Below, in pieces: positions 33,510-42,210 of a DNA stretch of 64,000 nt (position 1 is its first letter; each line of letters starts with the position of its first letter). The notes below the pieces were generated by a model. The model was not told the DNA's origin. It worked only from the letters and a program-made list of their open reading frames with translations, and did not search any database. A program made the translations under genes and the position numbers. The stretch lies in assembly GCA_035296705.1 (NCBI GenBank), contig DATHAL010000009.1:35980-99979 (forward strand). Direction: 5' to 3'. The stretch is from WHSW01 sp035296705 (GTDB lineage Bacteria > Actinomycetota > Thermoleophilia > Solirubrobacterales > 70-9).

Positions 33510-34504
33510 CGCAACCCCGCGGCCTCGTCGAGGCCCAGCATCAGGTTGAGGTTCTGGATCCCCTGGCCGGCCGCTCCCTTCCAGAGGTTGTCGATGGCCG
33601 CGAACACGGCGGCGCGCCGCTCGCCGAGCGAGGCGACGTGGATGCGGCAGAGGTTGGTGTCGCGGACGTCGCGCACGCCCGGCGGCGCGTCGACCACGTC
33701 CACGAACCGCTCGCCGCCGTAGCGCTCGTCGTAGAGCGTGGCGAGCGCCTCGGCGCCGATCGGCTCGGCAAGCTCGACGTAGCAGCTCGCGAGCAGCCCC
33801 TGGTCCAGCGGCAGCAGGTGCGGGACGAACGCCACCTCGACGTCGGCGCCCATCCGGCGTAGCTCCTGCTCGATCTCCGGCAGGTGCCTATGGCCGTCGA
33901 GCCCGTACGGGCGCGCGTTCTCGGTCAGGTTGACGAACGACAGGTGCTCACCGCCCCCCCGCCCCGCCCCCGAAACGCCGGACTTCGCGTCGATCACCGC
34001 CGACCCGATCAGGCCGCGCTCGGCGAGCGGCGCGAGCGCCAGAAGCGCAGCGGTCGGATAACAGCCCGGGTTGGCGACCAGATCGGCGTCCCGGACCTGC
34101 TCGCGGCCCAGCTCGGTGAGCCCGTAGACCGCGTTCCCGAGCAGCTCGGGTTCGCCGTGCGGCCCGTACCAGCGCTCATAGATCGCGGCGTCGACGAGCC
34201 GAAAGTCGGCCGAGAGGTCGACGACCGACAGCCCCAGCCCGCGCATGCCCGCGACGACCGGCGCCGCCGCGGCGTGCGGGTAGGCCACGATCCCAGCCTC
34301 CACGTCCTCGAGCTCGCCGAGGTCGAGCTCCGTGAGCTCGATCTCGCAGCGGTAGCGCGGATAGAGGTCGCAGAGGCGTTTCCCGGCGTCGGATCGCGAG
34401 GTCGCGTAGGCCAGCTCGAGCCGCGGATGCCGGTGGACGAGCTCGGCGGCGAGTGCCCCCGCGTATCCCGATGCCCCGGCGACGATCACGCGCGTCTCAC
34501 TCAC
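33506..34504 (-). CDS. argC: N-acetyl-gamma-glutamyl-phosphate reductase
   Basis: This NADPH enzyme reduces acetylglutamyl phosphate. The 332-residue protein has the Rossmann motif VAGASGYAG at residues 8-16, the catalytic Cys in VANPGCYPTA and KSGVSGAGRG. The GTG start at 34504 overlaps the end of pheT by 8 bases, so the arginine genes continue the pheS-pheT transcript without a gap. Confidence 0.96.
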   Translation of the reverse strand: MSETRVIVAGASGYAGALAAELVHRHPRLELAYATSRSDAGKRLCDLYPRYRCEIELTELDLGELEDVEAGIVAYPHAAAAPVVAGMRGLGLSVVDLSADFRLVDAAIYERWYGPHGEPELLGNAVYGLTELGREQVRDADLVANPGCYPTAALLALAPLAERGLIGSAVIDAKSGVSGAGRGGGEHLSFVNLTENARPYGLDGHRHLPEIEQELRRMGADVEVAFVPHLLPLDQGLLASCYVELAEPIGAEALATLYDERYGGERFVDVVDAPPGVRDVRDTNLCRIHVASLGERRAAVFAAIDNLWKGAAGQGIQNLNLMLGLDEAAGLR

Positions 34505-36947
34505 GGAGCGATCCCCCGATCTCCGCGAGGGCGGCCTTGATCCGCTCGCGAACGGCGGCCACCTCCTCGTCGGTCAGGGTGCGGTCGGCGGCCCGGAACT
34601 CGAGCCGTAGCGCGAGGCTCTTCGCGCCCTCGGTCAGCTGCTCGCCGCGGTAGAGGTCGAAGGTCTCGATCGAGCGCAGGAGCTCGCCGCCGCCCGACGC
34701 TACGGCCTGCCGTACGTTCGCCGCCTCGACGTCTTCGTCGACCACGACCGCGATGTCCTGGTGGACGGCCGGGTAGGAGATCACGTCCTCGTACTGCTCG
34801 GCACCGATCGGCGAGACGTCGACCAATGGCGCCAGGTCGAGCTCGAAGGCGCTGGCCGCCTCGAGGTCCCACGCGCGGCAGACGAGCGGGTGCAGCTCGC
34901 CGATCCACCCGGCCGAGGCGCCCCCGAGGACGATCCGGCCGGCCCGGCCGGGATGAAGGAACGGCTCGGTCGTCGGCTCGACCCGAACCGAGCAGCCGAG
35001 CTGCGTCGCGAGTGCCTCGAGCGCGCCCTTGAGCGCGTAGAAGTCAGGCTCGGCGGGCTCGCCCCGCCATCCGCCCGGCAGCTCGCCCGTCGCCAGGCCC
35101 GCGATTCGCCAGGGCTCGTACGCCGGCGCCGGTCGCTCGCCCGGGAAGCTGCCGCCGAGGCTGCCGGAAAGAGCTTGCCCCGAGCGCAGATACGCGCGCC
35201 CGGACTCGGCGAGCGCCACGCGCTCCGCGCCGTGGGCGAGGTTGTAGCGGGCGGCGTCGAGCAAGCCGACGAGGAGCGTGGTGCGCAGCATCGCGTGCTC
35301 TCCTGAGAGCGGGTTCGTGATCCCGATCGGCTGCGCCCGCGGGTCCGCCGCCGGGAGCCGCAGTCGGTCCGGGAGCCCGGGATCGACGAGGCTCAGCGTC
35401 ACGACCAGATCGAAGCCGAGGTCGCGGACCGCGTCCTCCGCGCGCCGGCGCAGGCGTTGCTCGCGGCTCAGCCCACCGGCCTGCTCGATCGCCGGCAGGG
35501 TCGAGGGCAGGTGCCTCGCGTAACCATGGATGCGGCCGACCTCCTCGATCAGGTCCGCCTCGCGGGTGACGTCGTAGTGGCGGTGGAAGGGAACGATCGC
35601 CTCGAGGTTCTCGCCCTCGGACTCGACGTCGAAGTCGAGTCGCCGCAGGTACTCGGCTCGCCGCTCGGCCGGAACCGGCATCCCGAGCAGTCGCTCGACC
35701 CGCGCGCCGCGCAGGCCGATCCGGTGCCGGTCCGGAACGTCGGCCGCGACGTCGATCGTGCCAGGGACGAGCCGCGCGCCGCACAGCTCGACCATCAGCT
35801 TCGATGCGACCCGCTGAGCGCGCAGCGCCATCGCGGGGTGAAGCTGCTTTTCGAACCGGTTCGAGGCGTCGGAGCGAAGGCCGAGCTTGCGCGAGGTGCG
35901 CAGGATGTTGGGGCCGTTCCAGGTCGCGACCTCGAGCAGCACGCTCGTCGTCGAGTCGCTCACCTCGGATACCTGGCCGCCCATGATCCCGGCGATGCCG
36001 GTGGGCCCGTCCCGGTCACAGACGAGCACCGCATGGGTGTCGAAGGTCCGCTCGACCCCGTCGAGGGTGGTCATGCGCTCGCCCTCACCCGCCGCCCGGA
36101 CGATGATCTCGCCGCCGGGGACGCGGTCGAGGTCGAACGCATGAAGCGGCTGGGCGGTGAGCAGCATCACGTAGTTGGTGATGTCGACGACGTTCGAGAT
36201 CGGCCGCATCCCTGCCGCCCGCAGCCGCGCCTTGAGCCACGGCGGCGAGGGCCCGATCGTCACGTCCCTGAACACCCGCGCCGAGAAGCGCGGGCAGAGG
36301 TCCGGGACCTCGACGGTCACCGAGGCGTAGTCGGAGACCTCGCCCTCGCCGGTCGCCTCCGCGTCGCCCTCCCACGGGGCCTCCGCGAGCTCCGCTCCGG
36401 TCACGGCGTGAAGCTCGCGCGCCACACCGTAGACGCCAAAGCAGTCGACCCGGTTCGAGGTCGGCTCGAGCTCGATCACCGGCTCGGCGACCGCGAACAC
36501 CTCGGCGAGCGGCGTCCCCGCGCTCGGGCCGTCCGCCAGCACGAGTATCCCCGTGTGGTCGTCGCCGAGCTCGAGCTCGCGCTCCGAGAGGATCATCCCG
36601 TCGGACTCGACGCCCCGCAGCTTCGCCCGGCCGAGCTCCGTGCCGTCGGGCATGACCGCCCCGGGCAGCGCCACTGCGACCGTCTGCCCGGCGGCGACGT
36701 TCGGTGCCCCGCAGACGATCGTCCTCGTGCCATCGCCGGTGTCGACCTCGCAGACCCGCAGCCGGTCGGCGTTCGGGTGCTGCTCGGCCGAGACCACGCT
36801 GCCGACCACGAACCCCTCTGAACTCGCCGCCCCGACATGGGAGATCCGCTCGAGCTCGATCGAGTGCATCGCGAGCGTCTCGCCGATCTCCTCCGGCGAG
36901 AGCCCCGGATCGCACTGAGCGGTGAGCCAGGAGTACGGGACCCTCAT
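34497..36947 (-). CDS. pheT: Phenylalanyl-tRNA synthetase beta subunit
   Basis: The 816-residue protein has the N-terminal tRNA-binding OB domain (LRVCEVDTGDGTRTIVCGAPN), the B3/B4 editing region, B5 and the C-terminal anticodon-binding FDX-ACB domain. The ATG at 36947 overlaps the pheS stop (ATGA). It forms the alpha2-beta2 enzyme with PheS. Confidence 0.97.
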   Translation of the reverse strand: MRVPYSWLTAQCDPGLSPEEIGETLAMHSIELERISHVGAASSEGFVVGSVVSAEQHPNADRLRVCEVDTGDGTRTIVCGAPNVAAGQTVAVALPGAVMPDGTELGRAKLRGVESDGMILSERELELGDDHTGILVLADGPSAGTPLAEVFAVAEPVIELEPTSNRVDCFGVYGVARELHAVTGAELAEAPWEGDAEATGEGEVSDYASVTVEVPDLCPRFSARVFRDVTIGPSPPWLKARLRAAGMRPISNVVDITNYVMLLTAQPLHAFDLDRVPGGEIIVRAAGEGERMTTLDGVERTFDTHAVLVCDRDGPTGIAGIMGGQVSEVSDSTTSVLLEVATWNGPNILRTSRKLGLRSDASNRFEKQLHPAMALRAQRVASKLMVELCGARLVPGTIDVAADVPDRHRIGLRGARVERLLGMPVPAERRAEYLRRLDFDVESEGENLEAIVPFHRHYDVTREADLIEEVGRIHGYARHLPSTLPAIEQAGGLSREQRLRRRAEDAVRDLGFDLVVTLSLVDPGLPDRLRLPAADPRAQPIGITNPLSGEHAMLRTTLLVGLLDAARYNLAHGAERVALAESGRAYLRSGQALSGSLGGSFPGERPAPAYEPWRIAGLATGELPGGWRGEPAEPDFYALKGALEALATQLGCSVRVEPTTEPFLHPGRAGRIVLGGASAGWIGELHPLVCRAWDLEAASAFELDLAPLVDVSPIGAEQYEDVISYPAVHQDIAVVVDEDVEAANVRQAVASGGGELLRSIETFDLYRGEQLTEGAKSLALRLEFRAADRTLTDEEVAAVRERIKAALAEIGGSLRE

Positions 36948-38053
36948 CGGAACTGCTCCAGGACGCGAACGTCGTTCTCGAAGAACTTGCGCAGGTCCGG
37001 GATCGCGTGCTTCAGCATCGCGATCCGCTCGATCCCCATCCCGAACGCGAACCCCTGGACGCGCTCCGGGTCGTAGCCGTTCTCGCGTACGAACCCGAAC
37101 ACGTTCGGGTCGACCACCCCGGCGCCGAGGATCTCGATCCAGCCGACGCCCTTGCAGAGCGGATCCCGCGAGCCGTCCTCGAGCCGGCCCGAGCCGCCGC
37201 AACGGAAGCATGAGACGTCCACCTCGACGCTCGGCTCGGTGAACGGGAAGAACCCGGGGCGAAAGCGCGTTTCGCGCTGCGGGCCGAAGATCGCCCGCGC
37301 GATCGCGTCGAGCGTGCCCTTCAGGTCGGCAAGCGTGATCCGCTCGCCGACGGCCAGCCCCTCGACCTGGTGAAAGACGGGGCTGTGGGTGGCGTCGAAC
37401 GGGTCCGAGCGGTAGCAGCGGCCCGGCACCACGATCATGATCGGCGGCTCCTGGTTCTCCATGGCGCGGACCTGCATCGGCGAGGTGTGGGTGCGCAGGA
37501 CGACGTCCTCCGGCCCGGGGGGCAGCCCCCCGTCGACGGCCACGTCGGGCGCCAGCGTCGACGGGTCGACGTAGAACGTGTCCTGGGCCATCCGCGCCGG
37601 ATGTCCCGGCGGGTGGTTGAGGGCCGTGAAGTTGTAGTAGTCGAGCTCGACCTCCGGCCCCTCCATGACCCGGTAGCCGAGGCCGACGAAGACGTCCTCG
37701 ATCTCGCGCTGGGTGCGGATGAGCAGGTTCTGTGCGGCCGCGGGGGCCGGGGGCGCTCCCGGGAGCGTCACGTCGATCGCGCCGGCAGCAAGCCAGCGCT
37801 CGAGCTCGGCGCCCTCGAGCTCTTCAGCACGGGCGCTGAGCTCAGCCTCGAGCGCCCGTCTCGCCTCGTTGGCGGCGGCACCGACCGGCCCGCGCTGATC
37901 GGGCTCGAGCTCGGAGATCCCACGCAGGACCGCGGTCAGCTCCGACTTGCGGCCCAGGTAGCGAACGCGCAACTCCTCGAGCGCCGCGGGATCGCGAGCG
38001 GCGGCGATCGCCGCGGAGGCCTCGTCGCGCAGGCTGTCGATCCGCTCCAGCAT
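36944..38053 (-). CDS. pheS: Phenylalanyl-tRNA synthetase alpha subunit
   Basis: The 369-residue protein has an N-terminal coiled coil, a class II catalytic core and a GWIEILGAGVVDPNVF segment with FAFGMGIERIAMLKH. The zinc-like Cys pattern SCFRCGGSGRLEDG is partial. I chose the ATG at 38053, which overlaps the rlmB stop by one base (TGATG). The catalytic core carries a short insertion (STLAPDVAVDGGLPPGPED) not found in every homologue. Confidence 0.96.
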   Translation of the reverse strand: MLERIDSLRDEASAAIAAARDPAALEELRVRYLGRKSELTAVLRGISELEPDQRGPVGAAANEARRALEAELSARAEELEGAELERWLAAGAIDVTLPGAPPAPAAAQNLLIRTQREIEDVFVGLGYRVMEGPEVELDYYNFTALNHPPGHPARMAQDTFYVDPSTLAPDVAVDGGLPPGPEDVVLRTHTSPMQVRAMENQEPPIMIVVPGRCYRSDPFDATHSPVFHQVEGLAVGERITLADLKGTLDAIARAIFGPQRETRFRPGFFPFTEPSVEVDVSCFRCGGSGRLEDGSRDPLCKGVGWIEILGAGVVDPNVFGFVRENGYDPERVQGFAFGMGIERIAMLKHAIPDLRKFFENDVRVLEQFR

Positions 38054-38727
38054 CAGGCGGCCGACGATATCCGTCCGATGGCGATGGCCGCCGCCGCGCC
38101 GACGTTGAGCGATTCCGGGCCTCCCGCGCGCAACTGGATGGTCCACAGGCGCTGACAGACCGCGACCACCTCCGGCGGCAGGCCCTCGCGCTCTGCGCCG
38201 AGGCACAGGGCGCCGACCGGCTCGGCGTCGGGCGGCTCACCGCCGTGGGCGACGAGGCCGACGACCGGCGGCGGAAGCCCGTCGATCCCGCCGGGCATGA
38301 TCGATTGCTGGAAGATCGACCCCATGCTCGCCCGCACGGCCTTGGGCGAGAACGGATCGGCGCAACCAGGGCCGAGCATGATCACAGCATCGACGAGCGC
38401 GTGCGTGGTTCGCACGATCGCCCCGACGTTCGCGGGATCCCCGACCCCGTGCAGGTAGACGCGGAAGCCGTCCTCGGCGTCCGCCCACCGCTTCGGATAG
38501 ACGCCGATCACCCGGCTCCCCGAGCCGAGCGTCGAGACCGAATCGAGCAGCGCCGGCTCGACGTCGACGCCCGCGCGGAGCACGAACTCGGGTTTCAAGC
38601 CGGCGGCCGCCGCGGCATCCACCAGGTCCTCCCCCTCGGCGACGAAGAGCCCGGCGCGCTCGCGTTGCTTTCGCTCCGCGAGCTTGCGGATCAGCTTCAG
38701 CTTCTCGTTGTCCTTGCTCGTGATCAC
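38053..38727 (-). CDS. TrmH/RlmB-family SPOUT RNA 2'-O-methyltransferase
   Basis: The 224-residue protein has an N-terminal RNA-binding substrate domain (SKDNEKLKLIRKLAERKQRE) and a SPOUT knot with GDPANVGAIVRT, LGPGCADPFSPKAVRASMGS and LCLGAEREGLP. The final LNVGAAAAIAIGRI closes the AdoMet site. It methylates rRNA or tRNA ribose; the target position cannot be told. The GTG at 38727 starts only 14 bases after the terminator T tract of rplT. The gene sits at the head of rlmB-pheS-pheT-arg. Confidence 0.9.
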   Translation of the reverse strand: MITSKDNEKLKLIRKLAERKQRERAGLFVAEGEDLVDAAAAAGLKPEFVLRAGVDVEPALLDSVSTLGSGSRVIGVYPKRWADAEDGFRVYLHGVGDPANVGAIVRTTHALVDAVIMLGPGCADPFSPKAVRASMGSIFQQSIMPGGIDGLPPPVVGLVAHGGEPPDAEPVGALCLGAEREGLPPEVVAVCQRLWTIQLRAGGPESLNVGAAAAIAIGRISSAA

Positions 38728-38741
38728 TTCATCTGTCCAAC

Positions 38742-38765
38742 AAAAAGGGCGCCCCTCGGGCGCCC
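38742..38765 (-). terminator. Intrinsic terminator after rplT
   Basis: On the minus strand a perfect 8-bp stem (GGGCGCCC twice, each arm self-complementary) with a 3-base loop GAG is followed by TTTTT. This is the clearest factor-independent terminator in the window. It divides infC-rpmI-rplT from rlmB-pheS-pheT, although the next start codon is very close, so it may act as an attenuator. Confidence 0.85.
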
Positions 38766-38794
38766 GGTGAAGTCTTGAGGCGGTCTGCGTTCGC

Positions 38795-39154
38795 TCAGGC
38801 CGCCGCGGCATCCCGGGCTTGCTCGGCAAATCGGCGAAACGCCTCGGGATCGCGGACGGCGATATCCGCGAGCATCTTGCGGTTCACCTCGACCCCGGCC
38901 GCGTCCAGACCGTGGATGAACTCCGAGTAGCTCATGCCCTCGCGGCGCGCGGCCGCGTTGATCCGGACGATCCACAGGCGCCGCATCTCGCGCTTGCGCC
39001 GGCGCCGGTCGCGATAGGCATAGTTGCCCGAGCGCATGACCTGCTCGTTGGCGAGCCGGTAGCTCGAGTGCTTGCGCCCCCAGTAGCCCTTCGCCTGGTC
39101 GAGGACCTTCTTCTTGCGTCGCTTGCGCGCGACGGCGTTCGTGGCGCGGCTCAC
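38795..39154 (-). CDS. rplT: Ribosomal protein L20
   Basis: The 119-residue basic protein has the L20 pattern RKRRKKKVLDQAKGYWGRKHS, RLWIVRINAAAR and SEFIHGL. It binds 23S rRNA early in 50S assembly and represses its operon in some bacteria. The GTG start overlaps the rpmI stop (GTGA). Confidence 0.98.
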   Translation of the reverse strand: MSRATNAVARKRRKKKVLDQAKGYWGRKHSSYRLANEQVMRSGNYAYRDRRRRKREMRRLWIVRINAAARREGMSYSEFIHGLDAAGVEVNRKMLADIAVRDPEAFRRFAEQARDAAAA

Positions 39155-39351
39155 TTGCCGCCTCCGAGCAGCGTCCTCACGGTCTTCGCGTCCTTCTGGG
39201 AGATCTCGACCGGCTTCGCCATCCGCCGTTTGCGCTTCGGCGACTTCTTCTCGAGGATGTGGCTCGAGTAAGCGCGCCGCCCGCGCAGCTTGCCGGTGGC
39301 GGTCTTCCGGAAGCGCTTCTTCGCGCCCGAATGGGTCTTCATCTTCGGCAT
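39151..39351 (-). CDS. rpmI: Ribosomal protein L35
   Basis: The 66-residue basic protein starts MPKMKTHSGAKKRFRKTATG and has the usual length. It lies between infC and rplT, the universal order for this operon. Confidence 0.98.
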   Translation of the reverse strand: MPKMKTHSGAKKRFRKTATGKLRGRRAYSSHILEKKSPKRKRRMAKPVEISQKDAKTVRTLLGGGK

Positions 39352-39377
39352 CGGAGCCGACTATTGAAGCAGAAGGG

Positions 39378-40016
39378 TCAGCCTTCGGCCGCGGCCGCGG
39401 GAGCCTGGTCGGGCGCCCCCGCCCCGGCCGCCTCGCCGGCGGCTCGGTCCTCGCGCGCCTTCGCGGCGCTCGCCCGCGAAGGCGCGAGCAGCATGTGCAT
39501 GTTGCGCCCCTCCTGCTGAGGGTGCTGCTCGATGGTCGCCAGGTCGGCGACGTCCTCGAAGAGACGCTCGAGCAGCACCCGTCCGCGCTCGGGATGCGCC
39601 TGCTCGCGACCGCGGAACATGATCGTCACCTTGACCTTGTCCTGGTGGCCGAGGAAGCGGCGGACGTGGCCCTTCTTGGTCTCGTAGTCGTGGTCGGCGA
39701 TCTTCGGCCGCAGCTTGATCTCGCGGACGTTGACCTGCTGCTGGTGCTTGCGGGCCGCCTTCGCCTTCTGCTCCTGCTCGTACTTGTACTTCGAGTAGTC
39801 CAGCAGACGGGCAACGGGCGGCCGCGAGTCGGGCGCCACCTCGACCAGGTCGAGGTCTCGCTCCTGGGCCATCCGCAGAGCGTCGTCGGTCTTGATCACG
39901 CCGATCTGGCTGCCGTCCTCGTCGATCAGGCGAACCTCGGCGACCCGGATCCTTTCATTGATCCGGGTGGGGTCACGCTCGGGAGGCTGCCGGTCAAAGC
40001 GCCTCGGGACCGGCAC
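39378..40016 (-). CDS. infC: Translation initiation factor IF-3
   Basis: IF-3 prevents 70S reassociation and proofreads the initiator codon. The 212-residue protein has both domains, with RINERIRVAEVRLIDEDG, the linker KYKYEQEQKAKAARKHQQ and the C-terminal IKLRPKIADHDYETK. An Ala-rich tail of about 40 residues extends beyond the usual end. The first standard start in frame is GTG 40016. IF-3 genes often use rare start codons, so the exact start is uncertain. Confidence 0.96.
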   Translation of the reverse strand: MPVPRRFDRQPPERDPTRINERIRVAEVRLIDEDGSQIGVIKTDDALRMAQERDLDLVEVAPDSRPPVARLLDYSKYKYEQEQKAKAARKHQQQVNVREIKLRPKIADHDYETKKGHVRRFLGHQDKVKVTIMFRGREQAHPERGRVLLERLFEDVADLATIEQHPQQEGRNMHMLLAPSRASAAKAREDRAAGEAAGAGAPDQAPAAAAEG

Positions 40017-40100
40017 TAGCTGGTCAGGCTTGCGAGGAGCGTCAAGCTACCTGCGGGCGGACGGGTCGGAGACGAAACGCACAGGGGAAGGGCACGGGCG

Positions 40101-40133
40101 CTAGCGGCGGCGCGTGATGTCGGTGCCCTTCAT
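40101..40133 (-). CDS. Possible 10-residue leader peptide before infC
   Basis: The short frame encodes MKGTDITRRR and ends in TAG, 84 bases before the infC start. Its ATG lies exactly 9 bases after a TATACT hexamer, the same spacing as leaderless genes elsewhere in the window. The three terminal Arg codons (CGC) could slow ribosomes. It may be the start of an attenuation leader, or chance. It lies in the same frame as infC but a stop separates them. Confidence 0.35.
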   Translation of the reverse strand: MKGTDITRRR

Positions 40134-40142
40134 CTGCGGCGC

Positions 40143-40148
40143 AGTATA
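40143..40148 (-). promoter_or_regulatory. -10 hexamer for the infC operon
   Basis: TATACT is the best -10 sequence in the 190-base gap between thrS and infC (40017-40206). No clear -35 is present. The rest of the gap shows no hairpin that I could identify with confidence. Confidence 0.55.
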
Positions 40149-40206
40149 GAGGGGCGTCGCCTGCACGGATCGAATGCACCTCCTCGCCTTATTTGGCCCC
40201 GGCCCG

Positions 40207-42153
40207 CTACTCGAGCAGCGCCGGGATCTCCGCGAGTGCCATCGGGCCGAGATCGCGGCGCCCGTGCGGGCGCACGGACGCCGTGCGGTCCGCCTCCTCC
40301 CGCTCGCCGACAACGAGCATGAAGGGCACCTTGGCAAGCTCCGCGTCGCGGATCTTGCGCCCCACCGACTCGGTGCGCTCGTCGACCCGTACGCGCAGGC
40401 CGGCGCGGCGCAGCTCGGCGGCAACCTCGCCCCCGTAGCCGGAGTACGCGTCCGAGACCGGGAGGACCGCGATCTGGACGGGCGCGAGCCACGCGGGGAA
40501 GCGGCCGCCGTAATGCTCGATCAGGATCCCGGCGAAGCGCTCCATCGAGCCGAGCAGCGCGCGATGGATCATCACCGGACGGTGCTCCTCGTTGTCGGCG
40601 CCCTGGTACGTGAGCTCGAAACGCTCGGGCATCTGGAAATCGACCTGGCACGTGCCGCACTGCCAGGAGCGGCCGAGGGTGTCGGTGATGTGGAAGTCGA
40701 TCTTCGGCCCATAGAAGGTCCCCTCCCCCGGGCTCACGTCGTACTCGCGCCCCTGGCGGTCGAGCGCGTCGCGCAGCGCCTGCGTCGCGCGCTCCCAGGC
40801 CTCGTCGCTGCCGAGCGACTTCTCGGGGCGGGTCGAGAGCTCCACCCGGACCTCGTCGAAGCCGAAGCGCCCGTAGAGCTCATCGATGCTCTCGCAGATC
40901 GCGTCGACCTCCTCGGGGAGCTGTTCCATCGTGCAGTAGACGTGCGCGTCGTCCTGCGTGAAGGCGCGCACGCGCAGGAGCCCATGGAGGACGCCCTCGC
41001 GCTCGTATCGGGAGCAGTCGCCGAACTCCGCCAGGCGCAGGGGCAGCTCGCGATATGAGTGGCGGCCCGTGGCGTAGACGAGGCAGGCGCCCGGGCAGTT
41101 CATCGGCTTGAGCGCGAAGCGGCGCGTCTCCGCCGTGCCTCCCTCGCGCTCGGCGGCGTCGACGAAGTACATGTTCTCCCGGTAGTTGTCCCAGTGGCCG
41201 GACCGGTGCCAGAGCTCCTCGTCCATCACCCGCGGCGTGCGGATCTCGTCGTAGCCGCGCTTGCGAAGCTCCTTGCGCACCTCGGCGTAGATCAGCTCGA
41301 GCAGCACCGTGCCCTGGGGCAGCCAGAACGGCATCCCCGGGCTCTCCTCGCGCAGCATGAAGAGGCCGAGCTGCGGGCCGAGCCTGCGATGGTCGTTCTC
41401 GCGGGCACGCTCGAGCCGTTCCGCGTGCGCCTCGAGATCGGCCTCCGAGTGAAAGGCGGTGCCGTAGATCCGGGTGAGCATCTGGCGGTTCTCGTCGCCG
41501 CGCCAGTAGGCACCGGCGATCGAGTTCAGCTTGAACGCCTTGATCCGCCCCGTCGATGGCGCGTGCGGGCCGCGGCAGAGGTCCGTGAAGGGGCCGTTGC
41601 GGTAAAGCGACACGGTCTCGACGCCCTCGTCGCGAACCAGGTCCTCGATCAGCTCGACCTTGTAGTCCTGGCCCTCGGAGCGAAACCGATCGATCGCCTC
41701 GTTCGCCGGCAGCTCGGTGCGCTCGAACGCCTCGTCGGCGTCGATGTGCTCGCGCATCGCGGCCTCGATCCGCTCGAGGTCGGCCTCGCTCGGGCGCTCG
41801 CCGTCCGGGAATTCGAAGTCGTAATAGAAGCCATCCTCGATCGGCGGCCCGATCGACACCTTCGTGCCGGGCCACAGGTCGAGCACCGCCGTCGCCATCA
41901 CGTGAGCCGCGTCGTGGCGGATCAGCCAGAGGGCCTCCTCCCCCGCCGGGCCGTCGCTCTTCGCGGTGACGATGTTGATCTGCGCCCCGTCCGGAAGCGG
42001 CGCCGACAGGTCGCGAAGCTCACCGTTCACCTCGATCCCGAGCGCGTCCTTTGCGAGCCGCGGGCCGATCGACGCCGCGGCGTCGGCGCCCGTCGCGCCG
42101 TTCGAGAGTTCCAGGGGTGATCCATCGGGAAGGGTTACGCTGAGGGGCGACAC
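40207..42153 (-). CDS. thrS: Threonyl-tRNA synthetase
   Basis: The protein has the N-terminal TGS domain, the editing domain (RHDAAHVMA), a class II core with FALKPMNCPGACLVYA and RPVMIHRALLGSMERFAGIL, and the anticodon-binding end (AELAKVPFMLVVGEREE). I chose GTG 42153 (648 residues) rather than ATG 42162. A TAGCAT hexamer (42161-42166) overlaps that ATG and ends 7 bases before the GTG, the leaderless pattern of this genome. It precedes infC-rpmI-rplT, as in many bacteria. Confidence 0.95.
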   Translation of the reverse strand: MSPLSVTLPDGSPLELSNGATGADAAASIGPRLAKDALGIEVNGELRDLSAPLPDGAQINIVTAKSDGPAGEEALWLIRHDAAHVMATAVLDLWPGTKVSIGPPIEDGFYYDFEFPDGERPSEADLERIEAAMREHIDADEAFERTELPANEAIDRFRSEGQDYKVELIEDLVRDEGVETVSLYRNGPFTDLCRGPHAPSTGRIKAFKLNSIAGAYWRGDENRQMLTRIYGTAFHSEADLEAHAERLERARENDHRRLGPQLGLFMLREESPGMPFWLPQGTVLLELIYAEVRKELRKRGYDEIRTPRVMDEELWHRSGHWDNYRENMYFVDAAEREGGTAETRRFALKPMNCPGACLVYATGRHSYRELPLRLAEFGDCSRYEREGVLHGLLRVRAFTQDDAHVYCTMEQLPEEVDAICESIDELYGRFGFDEVRVELSTRPEKSLGSDEAWERATQALRDALDRQGREYDVSPGEGTFYGPKIDFHITDTLGRSWQCGTCQVDFQMPERFELTYQGADNEEHRPVMIHRALLGSMERFAGILIEHYGGRFPAWLAPVQIAVLPVSDAYSGYGGEVAAELRRAGLRVRVDERTESVGRKIRDAELAKVPFMLVVGEREEADRTASVRPHGRRDLGPMALAEIPALLE

Positions 42154-42210
42154 CGGCGCCATGCTAAAGACGCCGGCCCGACGGCAGGAACTTCAACAGG
42201 AGGTTGGGAA

